A DNA stretch of 64,000 nucleotides from Fremontodendron californicum (GCA_030761205.1 JAULJL010000032.1:5151134-5215133); one strand, 5' to 3'; shown: positions 23,743-36,276, counted from the stretch's first letter. The notes: generated from the sequence alone by a model not told the origin. Translations and numbers: made by a program.

Positions 23743-24681
23743 ATGAAATGGGTTCAAGATATAAGGAAGGAATCGGATAAACGATTGGGTGCTTTGGAAC
23801 GCAATCAAGAGGAATGTGGACATGAAATCCGGGACGTGAAGGAACAGCTTGCCAAATTGCTGAAAATGGTTGAGGATATGGGTAAGAGTAAAGGGGAACT
23901 TTCTCAGGGCTCTGCATTGCCTTCGGATCAACCAAAACCATTAGGTCCAGAACATACAATCCTTGCTGGATCCTGCACTTGTCAATGCCACAAAGGTTGC
24001 AATCCTGATGAAATTGTGGACAAAATTGTGAAAATGATTAAACCTGAGAGCCTGATACCAAAGATAGAAACCTCGAATCCTGTACCATACCTGCAAACTG
24101 TTCTAGGTCCAAACCAGTATCCCCACCCTACTATGGTCCAATCGTCCATTGGGATGATCACTACGGGACTCATGAATCCCAACAACTGCCATTTCATACT
24201 ATTTCCCTCATCAATCACCTTATCCAGGATCTGGGATAGGAACCTCGAGCTATGTACAACCTCCAAAGGCCCCGTGTCAAATCCATACCTTAACCATGTT
24301 GTTGCGCCACATCTCCATGTAAACACTCTGGTTCGGACTTTAATGCCACCGCCAAGTGCCCCAACTCCTAGGCCATATGTGACTAAAAAACGACCCCAGG
24401 ATAAAACCTAAATGCATTTTGATCCCTTTCCAATCAGCTACCGATAGCTTCTCCCTATACTGATCCAAAATCACATGGTTGCCTGTGTCCCATTGAAACC
24501 CCTGTTACCACCATATCCAAGGTGGTATAATCCAAATGCAAGATGTGATTATCACTATGAAATTGTTGGCCATAGCATTGAAGACTGTATAGCATTGAAA
24601 AAGAAAGTGCAAACTCTTATAGATGCTAAGTGGTTGGATCCAACGACACTGATTGATGGAAGGCTGGGAAAGCGTCATTAG
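23743..24681 (+). pseudogene. ORF1 of copy B: truncated gag-like protein
   Basis: It is open from the ATG for 222 codons (23743-24411). After a TAA it continues to GRLGKRH at 24681, crossing a second stop in YR*LLPI. It carries the coiled-coil N-terminus (RLGALERNQEE, HEIRDVKEQLAKLLKMVED), the CTCQCHKGC cluster, a proline-rich middle that shifts frame around 24180-24290, and the CDYHYEIVGHSIEDC knuckle (CX2HX5HX4C). No capsid core. The same architecture in two copies shows it predates their separation. Confidence 0.65.
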
Positions 24682-25540
24682 GATTGGGAGATTTACAGCA
24701 TTGAGGTGGAAAGACTTTGGTCTTATATGATGTAATAGGATTTCACTTTTTCAATAGCCGGCTCTTATAGCCTTAGGATGCTAGGAAGAATAAAGGGCTT
24801 GTAAAAGACAGTTTTAACCATTGTTCAAATTTTGTAAAACATGGTTTATACCATTGTGAACATTTATATGGGAATGAATTGGTTATGTTTCAAATTCATG
24901 AGAGGTTGATGATTAAGTTCCTCCGATTCTTATTTCCTACGTGATATCTTCCCTTTTTGCATTTTGCATCCGATCAATTATTGGTCATACCATACATTCA
25001 TACATGTATCATGTTAGTATCAAGTTGCATTTATGCATTCATAATCAGCATGATTTTTCAGTATATATCCATGCATTAATTTGCTTATTACATACATCAT
25101 GTTAGCAGTAGGTCGCATTCATAACACACATGTTTAGCATGATTTTCTTTGTATATACTCTTTATCAATCGTTCATTGTTTGCATGTATCATAATTGACG
25201 TCGTGTTGCACTCATAGTGTATATGATCATACCTAAAATGTACATGATTATTCATTGCATATATCCATGCGTTGATTTGTTTTTTCTTTTCTTGCAACAT
25301 GTTGGCATCGTGATTGCATTTATTACATATATGGTCAGCATGTTTCCATTGTACATGTCCCTACATCATATTGTTTAGGCTTCACATGCATCAAATTGCA
25401 TTCATGGCTCCTTCATCATGACACGCACTTTGGGGGAATAAAACAGAAGTTAGCTTGGCTTTAAGAGTCTTTGAAAGAATTTTCATTTCAAATCAGAGGT
25501 ATAAAAGAAACTGAGTACCCTTTTAATACAGGCTAGTGCT

Positions 25541-26998
25541 ATGGAGGATGAACAAGTTGCCCGAATGGAAAAAATAGAAAGGGAACAGAAAGAATTGCGA
25601 GAATAGCTGGCAAAGTCTCAAGCAGAATCTAAGGATCAGATGACTAAATTGATGGAGCTGATGTCTGCCGTAATCAAGGGAAAAGGATACACCGAAAACT
25701 TTGTCGCCAGAGAAGGGTTAGAGGCACGAAAGGGTCAGAATGAGATCGTAATGAGTGATGCCCAGAACACTGTTAACCCCGTCAATGTCCTCAACTCAGA
25801 TGATCCAGCTGAACAGGCAAAGTTGAAAATGGTTGCAGTAAATGAGGTTGAGTTGGCAGATTCCCAAAGGAAATATCAGTTGTTAGATGAAAGGCTCCGG
25901 GCAGTAGAAAATACAGATGTATTTGGGAGTTTAGATGCGAAAGAATGATGTTTGGTCTTCGATTTAGTCATTCCTCCTAAGTTCAAGATCCCTGACATTG
26001 TGAAATATGACGGGACAACCGATCCGTCAGCCCACATCACTATGTTCTACCGGAAGATGACAAGTCATATAGATAATGATAAGCTTTTGATTCACTGCTT
26101 TCAGGATAGCCTCAGCGGGTCCGCAATTAGGTGTTATAGTTAGTTGAGCAAGGATCAGATTCCCTCTTGGAATGACCTGGCTAGGGCTTTTCTAAACCAG
26201 TACAAGCATATGATCGACATGGCGCCTGACCGTCTTACCTTGCAAAATATGAAGAAAAGAGCTACTTAGAATTTCAAAGAATATGCGCAACAGTGGATGA
26301 GCCTGGCCGCCCAAGTACAACCGCCCTTAACTCAGAAGGAAACCACTGTCATTTTTGTGAATACACTGTAGGCCCCGTACTATGATATACTTGTCAGCAA
26401 CACCACGAAGAATTTTTCGGACATGGTAATTTCAGGGAAGATGACTGAGAATGCTATCAAGGATGGGAAAATTGAAGGAGAAAGAACATCCAATACCAAG
26501 AAAAAAAGGGTATCTGAAAAGAAAAAGGAAGATACCCAAGTCGTGGAAGGCTTTGCCCCACCTCCCCAATTCTCCTCGTATTAGCCATTTTACTCTACCC
26601 TAAACAATGTCTCTCAAGGTCTTTATCCCTACCAACCAATGACTGCAACTACACCAGAATTTACATCTCTCTATCAAGCAAACACCCTTGGGAATAATTG
26701 AAAGGGGCATAAAAAGCGAAAAAGAAATCAGGATGACCCGATTCTTGTGACATACAGTGAGCTATTACCTCAACTCATCTAGAATCACCTTGTGACACCC
26801 ATGCAATTAGAGCCTCTAAAGCCCCTTTATCCGAGCTGGTATGATGCTAATGAGTGTTGTGGTTATCATTTTGGCAATCCAGGTCACTCAACAGAGAACT
26901 GCCCCGCTTTGAAGTACAAGGTCAGAGATCTCATCAAGGCTGGTTCGATAAGTTTTGAAGATGGGGAAGCCAAGTGTCATAAGAAACATTGTGCATGA
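25541..26998 (+). pseudogene. gag of copy B (Tat-type Ty3/gypsy), with stops
   Basis: One frame, MEDEQVARMEKIEREQKELRE onward, can be followed to KCHKKHCA. Several in-frame stops interrupt it (for example after LRE, AKE, CYS, RAT, VNTL). Segments: coiled coil; VELADSQRKYQLLDERLRAV; capsid core VIPPKFKIPDIVKYDG, LLIHCFQDSLSGSAIR, WNDLARAFLNQYKHM, LTLQNMKK; lysine-rich stretch; VTYSELLPQLI; zinc knuckle CGYHFGNPGHSTENC. It is better preserved in length than copy A. Nothing resembling protease follows. Confidence 0.85.
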
Positions 26999-29340
26999 TC
27001 ATATTAGGTTTTTGACGCATGTAGTTCTGTACACTGTGATGATGAAAGCACTTGTCTCATGTTAACATCCACATGAATTAAATGAATTTTGAATTTTAAA
27101 TGATTTGTGTTTGTTGTGTTTTAACAATAACTTGAATTTGCAAAAACAAGCATTAAGGAATTTTTAATAATGGATAGTCTCAAGAAGATTGATGATCAGT
27201 GTTACAAATGACCCAATACCTTCTCCCTTCTCTTTAGGTTTTCCTAAGCCTAAATCTCTTAAACCAAGAACACTTGAAAGACCAAATGCTTCAAGGAATA
27301 TGAATGATTTGACTTCATAAAACCATTGTCATGACAGAATAAGCAAAGACATAGATCTTAGTCTAGGCTATGAACAAAGGAACGAACTTTTTGAAAATTT
27401 TCAAATTCCTTGAAATTCAAACAAATGAGACATTCTTTCAAGAATCTAGATTTTGATAATTTGGTGTGTGTCAAGATTGTGCTAAAACCATTCATGACCT
27501 TTCCCAATGACCACAAAACACTAATTCCCAAACATCACTTCATGATTGACACCCTGGGGCATAATGATTAAACTAGATTATCCCTTGTCCCAGAGAAAAC
27601 CCGTTTTTGGGTCATATTTTCCTTGTCTCTTCAAAGAACTCAGATTGGAAACTCATCATTTTCAAAATAGACCTAGACTTGCTATGTTTTTCGTTGATAC
27701 AAATTCTCATGGTTAATCAAATTGGGGCATCATATGTGGAAATGATGGATACATGGTGAAGAATGATAGGCTAACGCATGAATCATTGGGGCATGCAATG
27801 GAAAAAAAGAGAAGAAATTTTTTTGTGATATCATGCATATGGGAATTCGGATGATTCCAAAGTGCAAAATGAAATTCTGAATATCTATTTCCCCTGGGGA
27901 TTGCTTTTCAATATGAATATTTTTACTTGACATGAGAAATAGCCATCTTTCATATCCCTTTCGCATAAAAAAGAAATTATCCATAGTCCCCCCCTTTTGA
28001 GCCAAAAGAATTCTTTCTTCTTTGAACCCTGATCAAGGATCACCCTCTACACTAGTGGGCAAATGCAAGGAAAGATCTTTTTAAAGATCATTGAGAAATG
28101 AGCCCTAGCTCAAAGACAGATACAAAGCAAATTGAGCCCCGAATAAATATGGGCTCACTCTGTCAAAGAATAAAGGGAAAAGATGGCGAAATGAAAGCCA
28201 AGAAAAACAAAAGAAGAACACACAAAAAAAATGTGTGAAAAAGCGATGGCAAATGAAAGCAAGGAAGAAAAAGAGCAAAGTCAAAAGGAATGAAAAGTCC
28301 AAAAGAGATAAATGTTTCAAAGCGAATCCTCCTCAAGAAATGATCATTGATCTGATTACCCTCAAATACATTCTTTGGGCCTATTTATCCTTTCTTTCTG
28401 AACCCTGAGCCATGACCTACGTTACGTGCTTTAAAAGTCCATTTTGATCAAGCATGAATATTTAACTTGAAAGGTTTTCCTCAGATTTTATCCCATCTCA
28501 TCAAATTATCATTTCACTAAGGAAGAATTTAGAATTCCCAAATACATGGTAAAACAACAAAAAAAGCAAAAGCAAAAAAATGGAAAGAATGAGACTCTAG
28601 GGCGAAAACCCAAAAATGGGCGGCCTAGAGTGAAATGGAAGAAGTGGTCATTGAGGAACATTTAGGAATTCCTGAACCTCCCAAATTGTAAGCTCTTATT
28701 TGGATGATTGATTTCAAAAACTGAAACTTTTTTCCTTCCAAGATTAAACTTTCCAGTTTAAACATCCCGGCCAATCTTGATGCTTGTCAAAATGCCTTAA
28801 TATGAAAACTAAAAGAATGTTGAATTTGCTTGGTTCTCAATGAATTCATGATTTATAAAACCTGTTGCATTTGTGAGCCTAGAAGGGATATACATTTTTG
28901 TCATGAAGTTTTCCTGGATAAGCCAGAATCTTGTTATACCAAGCCTTGCCAATCCCAGTTGAAAAAACCTAGATTGATACTTAGAGAAATTTCTAACAAT
29001 GATCATCAGTCTTCAAAAGATTTATACATCACACGTTGTGGGGTTAATATTTTTTTCAGTAGTTTTCAAGATGCGAAAACAAATAAAGAGATTTTTTGAA
29101 ATACCCATTTTGATGTTGACATGAGACAAGGATTTTTCTAACCCAAAGAAAGGTATAGAACTGCCATGATAGGTCTTGACTTCTAGATATGAGAAGAAGA
29201 AATAGAACCCGGTTAAGATCTCTGTTGATGAAAGTTTGAAAACTGTTGGGGCAAAGAGAATAGCCAAAATGAATTGAAGATATACTCTGATTTGAAGAGG
29301 AAAAATGAATTTGAAAGGCTAAGCCAAAGTCTAAAAAAAC
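26999..29340 (+). other. Non-coding internal region of copy B
   Basis: It aligns with 4168-6480 of copy A. Open stretches are short and not conserved between copies. No pol motifs seen. Confidence 0.6.
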
Positions 29341-29760
29341 AACCGGGGGCATTTGCATCACTCATGAGCACTCAATATCTTTATCAAGATTTTACATCTG
29401 CACAGTGTCGGCAAGCATTTGCAGCATTCATGGGTATTTGCATTGGCATTATTCCATAAGCATCTGCATTTTACCTTTATATTTACATTCTTCATGGAAT
29501 TCGTATTTGTGTCATCTCAAGCAATTGCATCATTTCTAGAATCATTGCATTTTCATTATTGTGTGGTAATTGTAGTCATACCATTTATAAACCAGTTACA
29601 TGAATACAATTAGTAGGGGCATCTGCATCATGAAACATAGGCATCAATCCAGGCCATTTGCAATTGCACTAAGAAACATTTACATCAATCCAAGCATTTA
29701 CATTTGCACCATGAAGCATGAGCACCTTGTTAAAAGACATGTGCATCTGCATCATTTCTC
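29340..29760 (+). repeat. GCATTTGCATC-type degenerate short repeats, copy B
   Basis: Same word repeats as 6490-6890. A second patch lies at 30620-30830. Confidence 0.7.
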
Positions 29761-29764
29761 AAAG

Positions 29765-31010
29765 CTTCTGGTGGGGATATCCATAATTTTACAGTTTTAA
29801 AAGAACAAGTCTTCGGTGGTGATAGCTGAAGCCTCTGCTGGAGATATCCAGAGTTTTATAATTTTGAAAAATGTGAAATCTTCTTCTGGGGGAGTTACCC
29901 AGATTTTTACAATGAGCAAGTCTTTGGTGGTGATAGCCAAAGCTTCTGGAGGAGTTACCCAAAATTTTACAATGAGCAAACCTTTGGTGGTGATAGCCAA
30001 AGCTTCTGGTGGGGATATCCATAATTTTACAGTTTTAAAAGAACAAGTCTTCAGTGGTGATAGCTGAAGCCTCTGGTGGAGATATCCAAGGTTTTATAAT
30101 TTTGAAAAATGAGAAATTTTCTTCTGGAGGAGTTACCCAGATTTTTACAGTGAGCAAGTCTTTGGTGGTGATAGCCAAAGCTTCTGGAGGAGTTACTCAG
30201 AATTTTACAATGAGCAAACCTTTGGTGGTGATAGCCAAAGTTTCTGGTGGGGATATCCAGAATTTTACAGTTTTAAAAGTGAACAAGTCTTCGGTGGTGA
30301 TAGCTGAAGCCTCTGGTGGAGATATCCAGGGTTTTATAATTTTGAAAAATGAGAAATCTTTTTCTGGAGGAGTTACCTAGATTTTTACAATGAGCAAGTC
30401 TTTGGTGGTGATAGCCAAAGCTTCTGGAGGAGTTACCCAGAATTTTACAATGAGCAAACCTTTGGTGGTGATAGCCAAAGCTTCTGGTGGGGATATCCAG
30501 AATTTTACAGTTTTAAAAGTGAACAAGTCTTCGGTGGTGATAGCTGAAGCCTCTGGTGGAGATATCCAGGGTTTTATAATTTTGAAAGATGAGAAATCTT
30601 CTTCTGGAGGAGTTACCCAGAATTTTATTCAACATGTGAATCTACATCAAGAAGCATTTGCATCAATCTAAGTTATTTAAATATGCATCAAGAAAATTTG
30701 CATCAAATCAAGTCATTTACATTTGCATCAAAGACATTTGCACTAGTCTAAGTCATTTGCATCTGCATCAAGAAGCATTTGCATCAATTAAAGACATTTG
30801 CATTTGCATCATGAAGCATCTGCATCATTTCTCAAAGCTTCTGGAGGAGATATCCAAAGTTTAAAATTTTTTGAAAAGGGAGAAAGTCTTTGGTGGTGAT
30901 AGCCAAAGCCTCTAATGGAGATATTCAGAGTTTTACAATTTTAAAAATGAGCAAAACTTTGGTGGTGATAGCCGAAGCTTCTGGAGGAGATACCCAGAAT
31001 TTTAAACACA
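29765..31010 (+). repeat. 60-bp minisatellite of copy B with 240-bp higher-order period
   Basis: Four subunit types alternate in a fixed order. The subunit TAGCTGAAGCCTCTGGTGGA is at 30061, 30301 and 30541, exactly 240 bp apart, with an older unit 238 bp earlier. Frames stay open for about 100 codons on the plus strand. The flanking part of the array (30830-31010) resembles the irregular units of copy A. Confidence 0.88.
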
Positions 31011-31342
31011 ACTGAGAACAGGACAGGTTAAGACCCCGAGACCATCGTCGAGGTCATTTCTTTTCTTGCAAATCGAATTCGTTTCCTTAAGACGGGTCGA
31101 GCCTTGATTAGTCAGGGAATTCAATTTAAAGACAAAATCTTCAATTTACTATTTAAAAAAAAAATTTGAAAAACTGAAAAAGTGAAAAAGAAAAAAAAAA
31201 GGAAAAAAATGAAAAAAGAAAAAATAGAGAAAAAATATAATAAAAAATGAAAAATGAAAAGATGATAGAAGAATGAAAAAGAAACCTCTTTCCCTTTCCT
31301 TCACATGTGATTTCACTGACCGTACAAAATTAGTGTTTGTTA

Positions 31343-34300
31343 TTATTTGCATCCGGGGGGCAAAACGGTCATTTTACCCAAAAAACCGAAAATGGCTACT
31401 TTGGGCCTTTCAAAAATCGGAGTTGGGCTGGAAAAGAGAAGTGCTGGCCTGCCAAGGCCCAAAGGAAGGAGGAAGCTTCTGATTTTTCAATCAAATGGCC
31501 AAGAATTAAGAGTTAGTTAGAGATTCTCTTGATCAAGCCATGGTGATTAAGCCACATAGGCCAAGAAAGATGTCAACATTATTCTTGAACAACGGTATTT
31601 TGGGACAGCTGAGATGCTAATCTAAGGGTGATAATTTCATGATTTTTCACCATGAATTATTATCCATTTGATGGAAAATTGGTTACAAAAGAATGACAAC
31701 ATCCTTGAGCATTTTAAGGGCCATTCGGCCAGCATAGGGAGGGGTCGAGAAATTTTATTTTCACATTTCATTTTGCTGAGTTCTCTTGGTTTTTACTTGG
31801 TTTTTCTCTCTTTGGTTGAAAGCAAAAAGAAAAAGTTTAGAAAAGAAAGAAAAGTTTGAAGAGATAAAGCTTGAAATATAGTTTCTTGAGGTTGCTCTTG
31901 AGCACCAACTCTTGCACTTTCGTTATTTTTCATTCTTGTTTTTGCTATTTTGATTACTATTTGGTGAGTTTCCATTTTAAATAAATGTTTTTTTTTATTG
32001 TTCTTCTTAAGTTCTTCCTTCATCTCTTTCTTAAATATATTTTTTACAATTTTTTTACAATATACTCACCATGGCCAAATGGCCTACAGTTTTTGTTAAT
32101 GTTGCTGCTTTGGTTTATTTTATCATATTGTTTACGTTATTTTCTTTGATCTTGGTGTTTTAAATTTTATTTTACTTCATATACTTCAGTTATATTTTAA
32201 TTTGGTTGCTTTGTTTGTTGCCATTTATGATTTAAATATCATGTTCTTGCATTTTTAATTTTCTGTTTTCATGATGTTTAAATTTGAGCATGTTTTAGAT
32301 TTAGTATATCAAGTGTTTGTGAAAATGCTTGTGTGGTTTTTGCATGATTTGAGTTTTATATTTTAGTTGAACATATTTTAGATTTAGTATATTAAGTGTT
32401 TGTGAAAATGCTTGTGTGGTTTTTGCATGATTTAAGTTTTATATTTTAGTTGATCATGTTAGTATATCAAGTGTTTGAGAAAATGCCATGCTTGTTGGAG
32501 CTTGAGGCCATTCGGCTACTCCATGTGTTTTGCATTGTGTGTTGCATTTTTTCCATGTTAGTTGGTAGGTTTTACATTTGCATGACATTTGATTTAGTTT
32601 TGCATGTTAGTATACCAAGTGTTTGTGAAAATGCCATGCTTGTTAGAAACTATAGGCCATTCGGCCACCCCTTGAATTCTAGCATTGTATGTGCATTCTT
32701 GCCATGTTAATTGATAGGTTAGCATTTGCATGATATTTGGTTGAGTTTTTGGTTTAAGCATGCCTTGTGTTTGTGATATTGTCATGCATATTTTAGATGT
32801 TAGGTTAGGTTTGTCTTGCCATGCATGTTCATGCATTTTAGACCTAGGTTGCATTAAATGCCATGCAAGTTCATTTAGGTCTAGGTCACTATATTGATGC
32901 CATGCATTTTTTCATGACATTTAGGTTTAAACTCATGCATTTCATGCATCATATTTGATGTGTTTTTCATGCATTTCATGTTCATGCCACTTGACTAATG
33001 ACTTAGGCCAATTAATGGTTCAAAGTCATGCTCTCTTAAGCACACTTGTGGAAAATTAAGGTTTGTCAAATTGATTATTCTACCTTTGTGATTTTTTTTA
33101 CTTAGCCAATTTTTATCCAACTTTCAAAAAGTCCTAGCTACTGTTTGTGAGTCATTTTGTGAGTCTTAAATATTTTTACTTTGATTTTTAAATGATTTTA
33201 TCAAAGGCGGAAATGTATTTTGGCAAAACAGTTTTTTTTCACCAGTACTCGTACTTTCCTGATTTTTCTGGGTCTTCATCTTTAATCAAAAAATTAAGCG
33301 GATTTTTTTCCGTGTAGTTTTACTTATCCTAAGTCTCCACTATTTGTTTCAGAATTTGTTGAGTTTTTAAAAATAGTATACAAAATCGTGGCTTAAAACT
33401 GGACAGTGGAGTCAGAATTGAATTTAGAGAAAAATCATTTTTCTGTTTTGGTTAAGTTACTTAGAGGGGGCTGATTAGGAAGGTTAGCTACTGACTTAGG
33501 GTAGTTTCTAAGCCTTTTTAAACTCTAAAAGGATTTTTTTAAGTCTCGGGTTAAGGGTAGTCAAGTCCAGATTTTTTAAACTTAGGAAATTAGAGCCATT
33601 TAAAAAAAGATTTAGCGCAATTTTTATTTTTAATTCAAGCTTTTCAAAATTGTTTTCAAACAATCACAAAGTATTTTGGTTTTAGAATATTTAATTTGAC
33701 ATATTTTCCTAAGGTAGCCGGATATCTTTTTAGATATACGGATTTCCTTAATTAAAGGAAAAAATACATTTCATGCATTGCATTTTCCATATTCATGCAT
33801 TTTATATAATATATGATTCTTGCTATAATAATTCCTATGATATTGTTATTATTTTGATTTATATTTTTTTGATGTTATATGGTTTATTATATGGTTTTGA
33901 ATATTTCATGATATCCTATGCTTTTTATTTAGTTATTTTTATATTATTTAGTATATACTATGTTCATGCATTATTATTTTTATTTTTATTTTCATGCATA
34001 TTATATGATAGCATTATTCTATATTTCATGTCATTTAAATTATTTCATTTCATTTCATATAGAATATATTATGTTACTTAGGTCATTTCATTTCATGTAG
34101 AATATATTATGTTACCTAGGTTATTTCATTTCATGTAGAATAATTATGTTACTTGGGTCATTTCATTTCATTTAGAATATATCATGTGACTTAGGATATT
34201 TCATTTCATTTAAGATATATTATGTCATTTAGGATATTTCATTTCATTTAGAATATATCATGTGACTTAGGATATTTCATTTCACTTAGGATATATCATA

Positions 34301-35127
34301 TAACTTAGAATATTTCATTTCATTTAGAATATACTAAGACATTTAAATTATATCATATCATTTAGGATTGCATTATATTATTTAGACTTTGCTATGTCAT
34401 TTTATTTATGTCATGCATATACATATTCATTTCTTTTAAATGTTTTCAAAAAGGTAATGATTTTCAATAAAATAAAGATATTCCCGAATTAAAATAATTC
34501 ATGAGTTCTCTGCCGGGTTTGCTGGGGAGGATATCTTCAATTATCATTAATAACGGAATATCTTCTTTAAAAAAAGAATGATTCGGAAAGTTTTCCGAAA
34601 CTAATAAAATTTCTATATTTTGCCACGTTCGTTGAGGAATATAGGAAAATTTTGAATTTATAAATTCCGGATCATTTTCAATTAAAAATGGAATTATTTT
34701 TTCTTTAAATTGGGAATTAACTTGAAATACTAAATTTAAAACCGACTTTTTTACCGAGACTTGAGATAACACACGATTAATAAGTACTGATTTATACGGG
34801 GTTGTGGGGGTGCTAATCCTTCCCCACACGTAACCGACTCCCGAACCCGCTTCTTTGATTTATCTGGTTTAAAACGCAGACTTGAAATTGGTTTTTAAAA
34901 TGTTTTAATTAATTTTTAAAATATTTTATAAAACCAGTTTTAATAGGTGGCCGATCACACCTAGCTAAAAAATATTGGTGGCGACTCAATGTCTTTTTCA
35001 AGGTCATTTTCAAAACCTTCATTTTGCTAGAAGAATTAAGTCGATTTTTGCTCGGTTTTTTTTAATGTCACGCTTAACGAATAATAAAATCTTGCGATAA
35101 AATTCGTTATTTTTTTAGGTTGCGACA
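31343..35127 (+). repeat. 3' LTR of copy B, 5'-truncated (3785 bp)
   Basis: It joins internal sequence (TTAGTGTTTGTTATT) directly to LTR sequence equivalent to 18465 (ATTTGCATCCGG). About 1.4 kb of the LTR start (including the W-box array and 158-bp repeats) and the polypurine tract are lost. The rest runs to GCGACA at 35127. It differs from the 5' LTR at a few percent of sites by eye. Confidence 0.88.
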
Positions 35128-35183
35128 GTGATATTTTCGTATTTTATCATTATATTAAACCTTAATACAAACTTTTCGATCAG

Positions 35184-35252
35184 GTCATTGGAAAAACACT
35201 TGTGCTTGATTAGATAATTAATTATATCCAGTCGCTGCAGCGGCAGGTTGAG
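35184..35252 (+). pseudogene. bHLH pseudogene exon 4 (helix 2)
   Basis: Acceptor TCGATCAG, 69 nt = 23 codons: VIGKTLVLD, stop (TAG where E is expected), IINYIQSLQRQVE, donor GT at 35253. It is the direct continuation of exon 3 across the 18-kb insertion. Confidence 0.88.
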
Positions 35253-35352
35253 GTATGAATCTTACACCATCTTGCTGTTTTACTATGTCAATTTCTGAGT
35301 TTTTAGCCTATCCCTTCAAGCCTGAACCTGTTACATGAATGCAATTTTGTAC

Positions 35353-35435
35353 TTCCTGTCAATGAAGCTAGAAGCAGTTAATTCAAGGATCAACATGAAT
35401 CCATTCCTGGCATTGAAGGCTTTCATTCAAAGGAT
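35353..35435 (+). pseudogene. bHLH pseudogene exon 5
   Basis: FLSMKLEAVNSRINMNP follows a degenerate acceptor (TTTTGTAC, AG lost to AC). A frameshift then leads to PGIEGFHSKD and donor GTAAGT at 35436. Confidence 0.8.
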
Positions 35436-35556
35436 GTAAGTCTGCTTATGTTGATCAATCGTTTATATTTGTGTCATCATATATGCTATTAGCATGAATA
35501 GCATCGAATTGAAGTCTGATGTGAGATTAAAAACAGCTACTTCAGGTTGAGTAAAT

Positions 35557-35744
35557 CTATGTTACTCGGATTCGATAGTGAATGTCGGATAAGAGTATGT
35601 ATTTGGCACGGGTATACATAATTTTTTTAAAAAAAATTTCATATATTTTGAGGATTGTATCTCCATAACCATGTTCGAATATGTGTCGGACATGAATGTC
35701 GGAAACAAGTACTTCAAGAAAAATGAAGAGTCGGAGTAATATAA
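35557..35744. mobile_element. hAT-type MITE, copy 2 (diverged)
   Basis: CTATGTTACTCGGATTC at the left and GAGTCGGAGTAATATA at the right. Flanks GAGTAAAT and GACTAAAT match at 7 of 8 positions. Same family as 16749-16957. Confidence 0.7.
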
Positions 35745-36092
35745 GACTAAATAGAAGTGCTCTAAATATAGGTCATTTTAGTGCTTCGTGACATAAAATT
35801 TAGATGGAAATTTTTGACCAAATTTAGTTGGTGATCATAATAAGACCTTGAGTTCACCTTTGCACAGATGCAGTTTAATTTACTTGTACTACTCTAGATT
35901 GAATAACTGAGATCCTCTATTAACTGGTTATACGCATATATTCTGAAATACATGATCTGATTTTTTTTTTTTTTAATTCGGGTGAAAAGATCTGAATATT
36001 TCAATGTGAAGCAATTTTTAACCAAGCCTGATAGCTGAAATTCTTTTAAAATGTAATGTACAGTTGTTATTCGGAGGAGTTATATTCAAAAG

Positions 36093-36276
36093 CTATGTTA
36101 TTCGGACTGGAGTGTGAGTGCCAGACACTGGTATGTGTCTGATACGGGTATGTTCAATTTTTTTCAAGATTTTCATATATTTGGAGGATCCTTGGAGGAT
36201 CATATCCATATACCTATATCCAAATATGCGTTGGACACGGGTATTTCAAAAAAAAATAAGAGCCGGAGCAACATAG
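36093..36276. mobile_element. hAT-type MITE, copy 3
   Basis: CTATGTTATTCGGACT ... AGCCGGAGCAACATAG, with an exact 8-bp duplication TTCAAAAG (36085-36092, 36277-36284). Confidence 0.85.

Larger units (their letters stand above)
17036..35127 (+). mobile_element. Ogre/Tat-like non-autonomous LTR retrotransposon, copy B (complete, 18.1 kb)
   Basis: The ends are TGTAGACACC and GCGACA, flanked by the exact duplication GTGAT (17031-17035, 35128-35132). Order: 5' LTR, PBS, leader with palindrome, ORF1, repeats, gag, non-coding DNA, 60-bp minisatellite, 3' LTR. The 3' LTR lacks its first 1.4 kb and the polypurine tract through an internal deletion. No pol domains are visible. Its LTRs differ by a few percent by eye, so insertion is not very recent. 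It sits in intron 3 of the bHLH pseudogene. Confidence 0.92.

Noticed and set aside
23982..24326. 114-codon minus-strand frame overlapping ORF1
   Set aside because: It is the antisense of the proline-rich ORF1 segment, without recognisable features.
29765..31010. CRISPR-like repeat array
   Set aside because: Contiguous tandem units without spacers, inside a eukaryotic retrotransposon.
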